Shown in pieces: positions 35,984-44,632 of a DNA stretch of 64,000 nt. Every line of letters begins with the position of its first letter. Position 1 is the first letter of the stretch. The notes beneath the pieces were generated by a model, which saw only the letters and a program-made list of their open reading frames with translations, was not told the DNA's origin and made no database searches. Source of the DNA: Fimbriimonadaceae bacterium (lineage in GTDB: Bacteria; Armatimonadota; Fimbriimonadia; Fimbriimonadales; Fimbriimonadaceae); assembly GCA_025934835.1 (NCBI GenBank), contig JAICWL010000001.1:16835-80834 (forward strand). Direction: 5' to 3'. A program made the translations under genes and the position numbers.

Positions 35984-37192
35984 TCACGCCCCCGGTTTCA
36001 GATGCCTGAGGGCCTGCGCCAGGTTCGGGCTGGGTCTGCCGAGCGATTCCCTGCCGAGCATGCCGGTTGCCAATAGGTTGGTTTTGGCATCGTAGCTGCA
36101 GGGAACGACCACCTGTCCGAATGAGAGCACGATTGGATAGCGTGGTTCCTTGGGCGATGCCCGCTCTTTCACAAAGCTCACGGATGCAGCTGGCACCCAG
36201 TTCCACTTTCCGCTCGAGAGAATGCCGATTTTGCCGCTTGGCATGTCCCAATGAAGCGGGGCATGTCTTGGAGGGCTCTTGGGGCCGATAGTGCCGCCGC
36301 CCCCCATGGGCCAGTACTCGTTGAAGCGCAGCAGTCGGCCCGTCTTGGCGTCCACGAAGCCGTCGAACTTTCTGGTCACCGGCGCGCCATCGACCATCGG
36401 GGGAACGTCGTAGCGCAGGAACCAAACAAGCGTTCCCCGTCCCTGCGATGCAGCGAGGACCTGCTCGCTTGTATAGAAGCTATCCTCGTCCTGCTGTTCA
36501 TACTTAGTCGGGGCATACACGCAGAGCATTGGAGGGCTGAGTTCAGTGAGTCTGTAGGGGAACTTCTGGCCCGTGAAACGGTTGCGATGATGCCTGGCAT
36601 CTGAAAACAGATAGCTCAGATACGTATTTCTCGCCTGATCTCCAGAGGTAGCAGGCAACAGATCCGAAGGCGGTGTCGGCGGCTTGCGGTAGGAGGCGAA
36701 CAGCAACCTACCGTTCGCCGGGTCAATCTGAACGTAGGACGAGGGGTTTGTCATGAGCGGAACGCCTCTATAGGTGCCGATATAGTCCACCTGATAAGCG
36801 GCGTCATCGGTGGAGGCTCTCTCGTAGGAAAACACATGCAACGGAATAGGTATGTCCCCGAGCGCCGCATAGCTCGCAGCGAGTGACAGCAACCGATCCG
36901 TAGTTATGGGCTGATCCGGCCAGGGGATGGAGTTGTGTGAGGGCGATTGGAGAGAATAGACTTGCACTTCTGCCTCCGAGCGTCTAACTAGGAATTCCGG
37001 TCCGTCAAAGCGCACCCAAATGCTCGGACTGTCGGGGGGGCCCGAGCGGTCGATTTCCACATCTGCCTGCGGATATTTCACTTGTGGATCTAGCAGCGCT
37101 AGCTTGCGAACAAACTCATTAGTTTTTGCAAGGACCTGGGAGTCCGTTGCTTGCGTCAGAAATATTGCTGAAGCGATTAGAGCGACTACCAT
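35984..37192 (-). CDS. Exported protein of unknown function
   Basis: The 402-residue protein starts at 37192 (MVVALIASAIFLTQA), a signal peptide; a TTG at 37216 would add eight residues. Two segments resemble PepSY-type turns: YVQIDPANGRLLFASY (about 165) and FDGFVDAKTGRLLRFNEY (about 290). The rest is beta-rich with many Pro and Tyr. No catalytic motif was recognised. The start lies two bases after the stop of the preceding gene, so the two are cotranscribed. GC content looks lower than in the flanking genes, which suggests a different origin. Confidence 0.65.
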   Translation of the reverse strand: MVVALIASAIFLTQATDSQVLAKTNEFVRKLALLDPQVKYPQADVEIDRSGPPDSPSIWVRFDGPEFLVRRSEAEVQVYSLQSPSHNSIPWPDQPITTDRLLSLAASYAALGDIPIPLHVFSYERASTDDAAYQVDYIGTYRGVPLMTNPSSYVQIDPANGRLLFASYRKPPTPPSDLLPATSGDQARNTYLSYLFSDARHHRNRFTGQKFPYRLTELSPPMLCVYAPTKYEQQDEDSFYTSEQVLAASQGRGTLVWFLRYDVPPMVDGAPVTRKFDGFVDAKTGRLLRFNEYWPMGGGGTIGPKSPPRHAPLHWDMPSGKIGILSSGKWNWVPAASVSFVKERASPKEPRYPIVLSFGQVVVPCSYDAKTNLLATGMLGRESLGRPSPNLAQALRHLKPGA

Positions 37193-37194
37193 CT

Positions 37195-37605
37195 TTAGTT
37201 CCCGATCAGGTACCAAACGGTTACCGGAGAGGCGTCGTTGCCGGTGTAGACGTGCATGAGGCGCGCCTCTGCGTCTCCCCTAGACTGCATGGGTAAGTTG
37301 GTTGAACCACCCTGCCCTGAAGCTGGGTGGTTCGCATTCGCGAAGGCTAATGCCGCATGGACCGTGGCGCCGCTGACAAGATCATCATATACGGCCTTCA
37401 TATGCGTGCTAAGTCTCTCACCAGTCGTATGGTTCACAGACCACACGATCTTGTCAAAGCCCGCGTAGCAGCGGTCCATGATCTTATTCATCATATCGAA
37501 CGTCTGGGCAAATGCGATGTTGCTGTTTTGATTGGCCTCCGTGGAGCACCCGTGAACGATAACGATGTTCGGCCCCGGCGGACGCGAATGCACGCCGCCC
37601 GCCAT
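37195..37605 (-). CDS. Unknown protein, perhaps the C-terminal remnant of a larger one
   Basis: The 136-codon product has no signal peptide and starts abruptly before IVIVHGCSTEANQ. Later parts are DRCYAGFDKIVWSVNHTTGE and VHAALAFANANHP. The HGC/Cys pattern and the layout recall caspase- or DUF6345-like exported proteins, in which a longer N-terminal part is normal; this is a weak resemblance. There is no ribosome binding site ahead of the ATG. Only about 100 bases separate it from ispH, too short for the missing part. Coupled to the next gene. Confidence 0.5.
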   Translation of the reverse strand: MAGGVHSRPPGPNIVIVHGCSTEANQNSNIAFAQTFDMMNKIMDRCYAGFDKIVWSVNHTTGERLSTHMKAVYDDLVSGATVHAALAFANANHPASGQGGSTNLPMQSRGDAEARLMHVYTGNDASPVTVWYLIGN

Positions 37606-37705
37606 GCTGCTACCGCGCTTGGCCCTCCAGCATCGCAGCGCAAGCGATCAGGAACAGCTCCGGCACGGGGTTCTGGGCGAGCAATGAAGCGCGCTCGGTA
37701 CGTCC

Positions 37706-38653
37706 TCAGGATGAAGCCAACGCGAGCTGAATGAGGTCTCTCGACGGCCTGAACGTCATGGTCTCATGCACGCTCTCCAACACCGAAACGGGTACGTCGG
37801 GTCGGTCTCTCAAAAGCTCGCCTATCACCGATTCCACGAGCGATTCAGGCGTAGACGCTCCGGATGAAATGCCGACGCTTCGGAAATCGGACTTCCACTC
37901 GCGCTGAATCTCCTCAGGCGACATCAACTGGCGGGCTGTAACGCCCGATGATGCCGCAACCTCGCGCAGACGGTTGGAGTTTGAAGAGGTTCTCGAACCT
38001 ACTATCAGCACGAGGTCGCACTGCCTAGAGAGCTCGCGAACCGCAGCCTGGCGATTCGTGGTCGCGTAGCAGATATCTTCCTTCTTCGGCCGCTCGATGT
38101 GCGGGAACCGACGGTCCAACACGCGCATCGTCTCGTTCACTTCGTCTACGCTCAGCGTGGTCTGCGTAAGGACGGCGAGCTTGTCGTGCGCCGGAAGCTC
38201 CAGTCGCTCGGCATCGTCGGGCGTCTCGACGAGCACAATGCGTCCCGGCGCCTCGCCCATCGTGCCCTCGGCCTCGACATGGCCTTCGTGCCCCACGTAA
38301 ATCAGGAAATACCCCTTGGACGCGTAATGTCGGGCCTCGTTGTGCACCTTGGTTACGAGCGGACACGTCGCGTCGATGACGGTAAGCCGCCGCGCTTCGG
38401 CTTCGGCACGCACTTCGGGCGACACGCCGTGCGCGGAGAACACGACGGCCGAATCCGGTGGTATTTCGTCGATCGCCTCGACGAAGATGACTCCGCGCGC
38501 CTCGAAGCTCTTGACGACCCACTCGTTGTGCACGATGGCGTGACGGACGTAGAGCGGCGCCCCATGAATCTTAAGCGCGAGGTCGACGACCTCGATGGCG
38601 TAGGCAACCCCAGCGCAGAACCCGCGCGGCGCAGCCAGGATGATTCGCTCCAC
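37706..38653 (-). CDS. ispH: 4-hydroxy-3-methylbut-2-enyl diphosphate reductase
   Basis: The enzyme makes IPP and DMAPP in the last step of the MEP isoprenoid pathway, using an iron-sulfur cluster. The GTG at 38653 gives 315 residues and places the three cluster cysteines at 13 (PRGFCAG), 97 (DATCPLV) and 195 (ICYATTNRQ), near the E. coli numbers. His42, His124 and the Glu of GTMGE are also kept. The longer frame to 38773 adds unrelated residues. TAGAAT lies five bases ahead of the GTG, so the mRNA may be leaderless. No other MEP gene is in the window. Confidence 0.94.
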   Translation of the reverse strand: MERIILAAPRGFCAGVAYAIEVVDLALKIHGAPLYVRHAIVHNEWVVKSFEARGVIFVEAIDEIPPDSAVVFSAHGVSPEVRAEAEARRLTVIDATCPLVTKVHNEARHYASKGYFLIYVGHEGHVEAEGTMGEAPGRIVLVETPDDAERLELPAHDKLAVLTQTTLSVDEVNETMRVLDRRFPHIERPKKEDICYATTNRQAAVRELSRQCDLVLIVGSRTSSNSNRLREVAASSGVTARQLMSPEEIQREWKSDFRSVGISSGASTPESLVESVIGELLRDRPDVPVSVLESVHETMTFRPSRDLIQLALASS

Positions 38654-38655
38654 AG

Positions 38656-38665
38656 AATATTCTAC
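38656..38665 (-). promoter_or_regulatory. Possible leaderless -10 element of ispH
   Basis: On the minus strand TAGAAT is followed by ATTCT and then the GTG start codon; no Shine-Dalgarno sequence is present. Confidence 0.35.
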
Positions 38666-38775
38666 CGAGTTGAAGCAGTGGCGAGGGGGCAGGGCTGAGC
38701 GATGAGCCGAAGAACCGGCGCCCAACACCAGGGCGGCGTCACCCGGACTGTTTGTGTCATACTTTCCGAACACTC

Positions 38776-38878
38776 TCGAGACAGCAGGCGGCTCGCAGCC
38801 TTAATCGACCCAACGGTCGGCCAGCCGAGGAGGCGGACATAACGGTTTTCATCGCGCCGGGCGAACCCCGCGCGAAAC
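38776..38878 (+). promoter_or_regulatory. L10-type ribosomal protein leader
   Basis: The segment GAGACAGCAGGCGG ... CCTTAAT ... CAGCCGAGGAGG follows the consensus of the L10 leader (ACAGcAGG, cuUAAU, CCGAGG), the RNA site bound by the L10-L12 complex for feedback control of rplJL. It is followed by a terminator just before rplJ. Confidence 0.75.
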
Positions 38879-38920
38879 AAGGCCCCGCTTGCTTCGGCAG
38901 TAGCGGGGCCTTCGGTTTTT
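38879..38920 (+). terminator. Attenuator terminator in the rplJ leader
   Basis: AAGGCCCCGCT/AGCGGGGCCTT (38879-38889 with 38902-38912) followed by CGGTTTTT ends 17 bases before the rplJ start. Placed between the L10 leader and the gene, it would stop transcription when L10-L12 is in excess, as described for the B. subtilis rplJL operon. Confidence 0.85.
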
Positions 38921-38936
38921 AGAGTCCTAGGTGCCT

Positions 38937-39620
38937 ATGCCTACAGCAGAAAAAGCACAGAACATCGAGCAGGCCAAGGAGTGGTACTCCAAGGCGAGCG
39001 GAGTCATTTTCGCGGACTATCGCGGTCTGCAGGTGAAGGAGATGCAGGCTCTTCGCAACGACCTTCGCAAGAAGGGCGGCGAGATTCACGTCATCAAGAA
39101 CACCCTCTTCCGCCTTGCGGCGGGAGCCGACACCGAGAAGCTGCCCGAAGAGCTTCACAACGGTACGACCGCCTTCGCATTCGTGTACGAAAATGAGTCC
39201 GACGTCGCCAAAGCGCTTCTGGACTACGCTCGAACCAACAAGAAGCTCATCGTCAAGGGAGGCTTCTTCGCAGGACGCGCGCTCACCGGCAAAGAGGTCG
39301 AACAGCTCGGCCAACTCCCGCCGCGCGACGTCCTGATCTCCCAGGTGATCGGAGCCATCGCCGCGCCGCTAACTAGCCTTGTGGGCGTGATCGAAGCTCT
39401 CTACGCGGATCCGATCCGCGTGATCGCCGCCGTCCAGGATAAGGTCGAGAAGGAATCCGGCGCACCCGCGTCCAAGCCGACAGCCGACGCTGCGCCAACG
39501 CCTTCGGCCGAGGCTTCGCGGGTGGCAGAGGCTGAGCCCGAGCAGCCGGAGCAGCCCGCTGAAACACCAGCCGAAGCCCCCGAGACCACCCCTTCCGAAA
39601 CCGAAGAAAATCAAGCTTAG
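38937..39620 (+). CDS. rplJ: 50S ribosomal protein L10
   Basis: The 227-residue protein anchors L7/L12 dimers to the ribosome stalk. The body (1-170) is typical: ASGVIFADYRGLQVKEMQALR, VIKNTLFRLAA, GGFFAGRALTGKEVEQLGQLPPRDVL. The last ~60 residues are an acidic Pro/Ala/Glu-rich extension (EPEQPEQPAETPAEAPETTP) absent from most L10 proteins, so the length exceeds the usual 165-180. The ATG at 38937 is preferred over a GTG six bases earlier. Unlike many genomes, rplK and rplA do not precede it. Confidence 0.95.
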   Translation: MPTAEKAQNIEQAKEWYSKASGVIFADYRGLQVKEMQALRNDLRKKGGEIHVIKNTLFRLAAGADTEKLPEELHNGTTAFAFVYENESDVAKALLDYARTNKKLIVKGGFFAGRALTGKEVEQLGQLPPRDVLISQVIGAIAAPLTSLVGVIEALYADPIRVIAAVQDKVEKESGAPASKPTADAAPTPSAEASRVAEAEPEQPEQPAETPAEAPETTPSETEENQA

Positions 39621-39641
39621 CCACGCAACCAAGAGGAAAAA

Positions 39642-40040
39642 ATGCCCACCGCAGTAGACACAATCGTCGATCAGATCAGCAACATGACAGCCCTCGAGCT
39701 CTCCGAGCTCAAGAAGGCGCTCGAAGACAAGTTCGGCGTCACCGCCGCAGCGCCGATGGCAGGCTTCAACCCGGCCATGTTCGCCGGAATGGGCGGTGGT
39801 GGAGCAGCCGCGCCCGAGCAGGAGGAGAAAACCGAGTTCGATGCGGTCCTCACCGCGATCGGAGATGCGAAGCTCAACGTCATCAAGGTCGTCCGAGAGA
39901 TCACCGGCCTCGGCCTGAAGGAAGCCAAGGACCTCGTCGACGGCGCGCCGCAGCCGATCAAGCAGGGCGTCAGCCGAGACGAAGCCGAGAAGATCCAGGC
40001 GCAGGTCAAAGAAGCCGGCGGCACCGTCGAGATCAAGTAG
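39642..40040 (+). CDS. rplL: 50S ribosomal protein L7/L12
   Basis: The 132-residue stalk protein recruits translation factors. The N-terminal dimer domain ([16 protein letters not shown]), a flexible Ala/Gly hinge ([15 protein letters not shown]) and the C-terminal domain ([28 protein letters not shown]) are all present. AAGAGG precedes the start, 21 bases after rplJ. No terminator was seen after it. Confidence 0.97.
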   Translation: MPTAVDTIVDQISNMTALELSELKKALEDKFGVTAAAPMAGFNPAMFAGMGGGGAAAPEQEEKTEFDAVLTAIGDAKLNVIKVVREITGLGLKEAKDLVDGAPQPIKQGVSRDEAEKIQAQVKEAGGTVEIK

Positions 40041-40111
40041 CGGTCAAGCGCATTCGGGTACTAGGGTCGGACTCGCCAATTTTCCAGGGCGGCAGTCCGG
40101 CCCGCCACCCA

Positions 40112-40990
40112 TTACTCCTGCTGCCCGCTCTTCGGGTGCGCCCGGGCCACAGCGAGCTTTAGACGCTCGATGCTCACATGGGTGTAAATCTGCGTGGTCG
40201 CGAGGCTCTCGTGGCCAAGAAGCTGCTGGACCGATTTCAGGTCCGCGCCACCATCCAATAGGTGTGTCGCAAATGAGTGCCGCAGGGTGTGCGGAGAAAC
40301 CGTCGGAGACAACCCCGCGCGCAGCGCCCAACGCTTCACCACGTTTTGAACCGTGCGCGTCGTCAGACGTGTCCCCCCCGGGCCCGTAAACAGCGCCTCC
40401 GTGCCGTTCGGAGGCACGCGCTCGCCATCGATATAGTCCCGAAGTGCCGCAGAGCAGGTTTCCCCGAAAAGAGCAACCCGCTGCTTGTTCCCTTTGCCAG
40501 TCACAACCAACGCCCGGTTGCGAAAGTCGACCTGGGATAGATCGACGCCCGTCAGCTCCGATACTCGCAGCCCGGCAGAGTACATGAGCTCTAAGAGTGC
40601 CCGATCGCGCATCGGCGTCTTGGATTCGGCGTCCTGATCCAGAAGCTCGCTTGCCTGAGCGCGGCTCAGCGCCTTAGGGAGTCTCTTGCGCTTCATCGGC
40701 GCTTCGAGCACTTCGGTTGGATCGTGATCTAGGCGTCCGCTCGCCCGCAGATATCTCACAAAAGCCCGGATCGAGGAAAGCTTTCGCGCTCGGGTGATCG
40801 GGGTTGGAGCGTGCTTGCGTAAATACAGCCTGAGCTTGCCTGGCTCTAAATCGAACTCACCGTCCAGAAACGCCGCAAGCTGCGACAGGTCCGAACCGTA
40901 CGACCTCACGGTGTTAGCGGAGCGGCGCGCTGCCAAATTGTCCAGAAAAGCCTGGATCTGCGCGTCGAGCGATGAATCTTTGGGGCTCAT
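40112..40990 (-). CDS. XerC/XerD-type tyrosine recombinase
   Basis: The 292-residue recombinase has an N-terminal SAM-like core-binding domain (about 8-90) and a catalytic domain with all residues in place: Arg142 (SAGLRVSEL), Lys166 (GKGNKQR), His234 and Arg237 (HTLRHSF), His260 (LGHESL) and Tyr269 (TTQIYTH). Size and motifs fit XerC/XerD, which resolve chromosome dimers at dif; no phage or integron features surround it. Which of the two it is cannot be told. It lies seven bases after fabF. Confidence 0.9.
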   Translation of the reverse strand: MSPKDSSLDAQIQAFLDNLAARRSANTVRSYGSDLSQLAAFLDGEFDLEPGKLRLYLRKHAPTPITRARKLSSIRAFVRYLRASGRLDHDPTEVLEAPMKRKRLPKALSRAQASELLDQDAESKTPMRDRALLELMYSAGLRVSELTGVDLSQVDFRNRALVVTGKGNKQRVALFGETCSAALRDYIDGERVPPNGTEALFTGPGGTRLTTRTVQNVVKRWALRAGLSPTVSPHTLRHSFATHLLDGGADLKSVQQLLGHESLATTQIYTHVSIERLKLAVARAHPKSGQQE

Positions 40991-40997
40991 CGAAGCC

Positions 40998-42251
40998 TCA
41001 CAGCTTGCGGAGGATTAAAGCGACGTTGTGACCGCCGAAGCCAAACGAGTTTGATAGCGCATACTCGACTTCCGCTGACCGCGCCACGTTCGGAATATAG
41101 TCCAGATCGCACTCCGGGTCCGGCACTTCGTAGTTAATGGTCGGCGGCAGCTTTTTGTCCCGCATGGCTAACAGACAGATAAGCGCCTCGATCGCGCCGG
41201 CTGCCCCAAGCGTGTGCCCGATCATCGACTTGGTCGAAGAGATGGGCAGCTTGCGAGCATACTCGCCGAACACTTTCTTGATCGCGGCGGTTTCCAGCTT
41301 GTCGTTGTAATAGGTCGAGGTGCCGTGCGCGTTCACATACCCGATTCGATCCGGAGTAAGGCCCGCGTTGCGCAGCGCCATCCGCATCGCCCTTATCGCT
41401 CCGCTGCCTTCCGGGTGAGGCTGAGTAATGTGATACGCGTCTCCGCTCATACCGTATCCCACGATCTCGCCGTATATCCTGGCGCCTCGCGCCATGGCAT
41501 GGTCGTAGTCTTCCAGCACCAGCACACCGGAGCCTTCGGCAATCAGGAAGCCGTCGCGCTCGAGGTCGAACGGTCGCGATGCATGCTTCGGATCGTCGTT
41601 GCGCGTCGTCATTGCGCGAGCAGCGCAGAATGCGGCAAGCCCGATCTCATTGATGGGGGCCTCGGTGCCGCCGGCCAGCATCGCCACGGCGTCGCCGCGC
41701 TTCACGATGTGGTACGCGTCGCCGACTGCGTTCGCGCCCGTCGAGCAGGCCGTCACTACGCAATTGTTGGGACCGCGAAGCTGGTGCACAATCGAGACCA
41801 TGCCGCTCGCCATGTCGGGGATCATGTACGGCACCCAGAATGGCGAAACCTTGCTCGGCCCGCTCTCGATTTGCCGACGGTGCTGCTCTCCCATGAAGGT
41901 AAGCCCGCCGATGCCGGAGCCGATCAGTACTCCGAATTCGTCGCGCAAAGCGTCGTCGAGCACGATGCCCGAATCGGTGAGAGCCATCGTGGCCGCAGCC
42001 ACTGCAAAAGCGATGAAGCGATCGATCCGCCTGGCTTCTTTCTTGTCCAGCCAATCTTCGGCGTTAAAATCTCGGACCTCGGCGGCTATTTGGGTGGCGT
42101 AACCCGTCGGGTCGATATGCGAAACGCGATCGGCCGCATTGCCGCCTGCGAGCATTCGGGGCCAAAACGTGTCGACGCCCGTGCCGAGGGGCGTGACGGC
42201 GCCGAGCCCCGTCACCACGACCCGCCCGGAAGGAGCGGGCCTATCGATCAT
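40998..42251 (-). CDS. fabF: 3-oxoacyl-ACP synthase II
   Basis: The 417-residue condensing enzyme extends acyl-ACP with malonyl-ACP. The catalytic set is complete: Cys169 (VTACSTGAN), His309 ([11 protein letters not shown]) and His346 with Lys341 ([14 protein letters not shown]). The start overlaps the acpP stop by four bases (ATGA), the usual acpP-fabF pair. Confidence 0.96.
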   Translation of the reverse strand: MIDRPAPSGRVVVTGLGAVTPLGTGVDTFWPRMLAGGNAADRVSHIDPTGYATQIAAEVRDFNAEDWLDKKEARRIDRFIAFAVAAATMALTDSGIVLDDALRDEFGVLIGSGIGGLTFMGEQHRRQIESGPSKVSPFWVPYMIPDMASGMVSIVHQLRGPNNCVVTACSTGANAVGDAYHIVKRGDAVAMLAGGTEAPINEIGLAAFCAARAMTTRNDDPKHASRPFDLERDGFLIAEGSGVLVLEDYDHAMARGARIYGEIVGYGMSGDAYHITQPHPEGSGAIRAMRMALRNAGLTPDRIGYVNAHGTSTYYNDKLETAAIKKVFGEYARKLPISSTKSMIGHTLGAAGAIEALICLLAMRDKKLPPTINYEVPDPECDLDYIPNVARSAEVEYALSNSFGFGGHNVALILRKL

Positions 42252-42490
42252 CCCGACTTCTTCGAGATGTAATTGACCGCATCCCCTACGGTCTTGATCT
42301 CCCCGACCTCTTCATCGGGGATTTCGATCCCGAATTCATCCTCCAACGCCATAACGAGCTCGACCACGTCCAATGAATCGGCGCCGAGGTCCTCGGTGAA
42401 CGAGGCGGACTCGACCACCTCCTCTTCCTTGACGCCTAGCTCCTCGACCGTGACCTTCTTCACCCGGTTCAAGATGTCCTGCTGCGACAT
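42248..42490 (-). CDS. acpP: Acyl carrier protein
   Basis: The 80-residue protein carries growing fatty acids on a phosphopantetheine attached to Ser39 in the motif [11 protein letters not shown]. The ATG at 42490 ([10 protein letters not shown]) is preferred over an in-frame TTG nine bases earlier. TATCTT lies seven bases ahead of the ATG and no Shine-Dalgarno sequence is seen, so the transcript may start at the start codon. fabF follows with a four-base overlap. Confidence 0.95.
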   Translation of the reverse strand: MSQQDILNRVKKVTVEELGVKEEEVVESASFTEDLGADSLDVVELVMALEDEFGIEIPDEEVGEIKTVGDAVNYISKKSG

Positions 42491-42553
42491 GCTAGGCAAG
42501 ATACCCGGACAGAGCGGTTTGCGGCACTGCTGTTGGGCCCGCTTTCGGGCGCG

Positions 42554-42766
42554 TCAAATCTCCTCGTTCGACCACCCGCTTCCCCAGCAGGATTTCAAGT
42601 TGCCGAACGCTCGAGCATTCGCTTCAGGGACACTCCAAATCCCCTGCTTCATCTCATCTTCGGTCAACGCGACACGCCCTGCCGCGGCGAAGCCTTCGCT
42701 CCTGGCAACCCAAGCATCGCGCTTCTTTCCGGCGCGCCCGTATCCGCCACGCGGGGTTTGTATCAA
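42554..42766 (-). CDS. Small hypothetical protein
   Basis: A 70-codon frame from a TTG, between the BNR-repeat gene and acpP, not overlapped by another gene. The product is soluble, with Trp/Gly-rich end residues (IWSVPEANARAFGNLKSCWG) and an N-terminal basic part; composition looks protein-like. No ribosome binding site and no known motif. It starts eight bases after the preceding stop. Confidence 0.35.
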   Translation of the reverse strand: MIQTPRGGYGRAGKKRDAWVARSEGFAAAGRVALTEDEMKQGIWSVPEANARAFGNLKSCWGSGWSNEEI

Positions 42767-42773
42767 GAGGCGG

Positions 42774-44582
42774 CTAATATCCGATGCTGAGTTGGTCCAC
42801 TTGCAGCGCGAACCTTGGTGGGTTCGTTCCTGGCGTGTTCACCTGCATGAGCATGCGCACCGCGCCGCTCGGCGATACGTATTTGCCGGCCCCTGAGATC
42901 ATCGAGTCGAGCTTCGTCATGGCGCCTGGCATCGACAACGTCTTGGCGCTTTCGAACCGAGCCGAAGCCCAATCGTAAAGAAATATCTGACCGGTCGCCT
43001 GCACCTGGCTCGATGCCGTCATGCGCACGAGCAGCTGGTCGACGTCCGTTCGCGGCAATGAGAACTGGGTCAATACCATCGCAGCCTGCCCCAAGTTGCC
43101 CGCGGCCTTCGAAATGACCGTGTAGTCCCTGCCGTCCGCCGCGTAAAGGTCCGAAAGCACGCCGGCTTCGTAGAACCCGAACAGCGTTGCGACCGACTTT
43201 GGCGTCATCAGCACTTTCGGCGCCGCCACGCGCGCGAAGTACACATCCTCCTCACCGTTGAACGTCGCGGTATAGGAAACGTCGGAGCCATCGTTATCCG
43301 CGGCAACCCCGATGTAGTCGCCGATTTTGTTTTGATTCGGGTAGCCGATCCCCTGATGAAAAGGCTGGCTGATCTGGACGTTCGCGCTCCAAGTCTGCCC
43401 TCCGTCGAACGATTGTGAGAACGTAAGCGCCGAGGAAGCATGCGTGGGGTCGTTCCGCGTGTCGTACCAGGCCACGTCTATCCGTCCGTCCGGCGCCACG
43501 GAGAGAGCTCCGAACCAGTGCCAAGCGCCTCTGCCGGCTGGATCGTCGTTGATGCGCCTCGGCGAGCTCCAGGTGGCTCCTCCGTCCGCACTCCTCGAAA
43601 ACATCACATCGCAAGGGTCATTCGAGCCGCGGTGCACCGAGCAAAGCATGTAGATATTTCCGGAGTAGGGTCCGGTCGAACGGTCGGTGGCGATCCATGC
43701 CTGGCCGCAGAGTCCGTCGGGATTGATTCCTCCGTATTCGATCTGCCCGCCAAGGTTGACCGGTGTGCTTAAGTCGAAAACCGGCGTCTGCGTCTTGTCT
43801 CGCGCGTTCGTGGACCTCACGAACCAGAATTGCGACCCATCCGTGCCGCAGAGATAAAGCTGGCCGCTGGGGCCGACGTCCAAAGTGCCCCAAAACGGCG
43901 AATGTGGGATGTTGATAGGATTGGACCAAGAGTAGCCGCCATCGGTCGAACGACTGAACTGACGCCCGCCCCAATTGTTGCCCGCCGTGCTCCACGCCTG
44001 GTAAAGGTTTCCCCTCCCTATGCCGTTTGTGGGGTCGATCGTCATCCACTGCTTGTCGCCGCCGGTCGCATCTCCTTCCCTTACCCATGCCGCGCCGCCA
44101 TCGTCGGAGCCCCAGTCGTCGTCGAAGAAACTGCTTTTCAGGCTCAGGTACAGGAATCGACCGCTTGGGCTGGCCACGAGGACCGGATCGCTCCTGAACA
44201 CGCCTGCTTCGAGAACGCCTGGGAACGTCCATGTCTTGCCACCGTTCTCGGAGTACGCATAGCCGGCTTGCCGGAAATTGGACAGCACGCTGTCGAACTG
44301 CCTCCATGCGATCGCAATGCGCTGCCTGTTCGTTGGGTCCACGCAAATCGACGGCTCGTTCGCCGCGTCGCCCACGATGTTGCGGCCGAGCGAGTCCACA
44401 TTGACCTGGGTGCTCTGGACCGGACCGACCCAGGAATGTACGGCCGGAGAGTACGAGCGAGGCGTGAGCATCGGCCTGGGATCGCTCTGGAACTCCAAGA
44501 CCGGCGGTCGAATTTGAGCGGACGCCACGCTGGCCGCAGCCGCGCAACTCAAGGCTACGATCCAGGGAGACGAGCGACGCAT
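42774..44582 (-). CDS. Exported BNR/Asp-box repeat protein, sialidase-like propeller
   Basis: The 602-residue protein has a signal peptide (IVALSCAAAASVASA) and a beta-propeller with several Asp-box motifs (SENGGKTWTFPG, STDGGYSWSNPI, SADGGATWSSPR, SFDGGQTWSANV), followed by a C-terminal beta domain of about 150 residues (FYEAGVLSDLYAADGRDY and on). Asp boxes occur in sialidases but also in many non-enzymatic propellers; the sialidase arginine triad was not identified, so only a carbohydrate- or protein-binding propeller can be claimed. Confidence 0.78.
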   Translation of the reverse strand: MRRSSPWIVALSCAAAASVASAQIRPPVLEFQSDPRPMLTPRSYSPAVHSWVGPVQSTQVNVDSLGRNIVGDAANEPSICVDPTNRQRIAIAWRQFDSVLSNFRQAGYAYSENGGKTWTFPGVLEAGVFRSDPVLVASPSGRFLYLSLKSSFFDDDWGSDDGGAAWVREGDATGGDKQWMTIDPTNGIGRGNLYQAWSTAGNNWGGRQFSRSTDGGYSWSNPINIPHSPFWGTLDVGPSGQLYLCGTDGSQFWFVRSTNARDKTQTPVFDLSTPVNLGGQIEYGGINPDGLCGQAWIATDRSTGPYSGNIYMLCSVHRGSNDPCDVMFSRSADGGATWSSPRRINDDPAGRGAWHWFGALSVAPDGRIDVAWYDTRNDPTHASSALTFSQSFDGGQTWSANVQISQPFHQGIGYPNQNKIGDYIGVAADNDGSDVSYTATFNGEEDVYFARVAAPKVLMTPKSVATLFGFYEAGVLSDLYAADGRDYTVISKAAGNLGQAAMVLTQFSLPRTDVDQLLVRMTASSQVQATGQIFLYDWASARFESAKTLSMPGAMTKLDSMISGAGKYVSPSGAVRMLMQVNTPGTNPPRFALQVDQLSIGY

Positions 44583-44594
44583 GCCTACAGTCTA
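44580..44594 (-). promoter_or_regulatory. Possible leaderless -10 element of the BNR protein gene
   Basis: On the minus strand TAGACT (44594-44589) is followed by six bases and then the ATG at 44582. Confidence 0.45.
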
Positions 44595-44632
44595 TAGGTA
44601 GTTTTTCGGGGTGGGCCCGACGTGTTCGAGGT

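Noticed and set aside
40112..40990. Mobile element integrase
   Set aside because: Size and motifs fit housekeeping XerC/XerD; flanked by fabF and rplL with no repeats or cargo genes.
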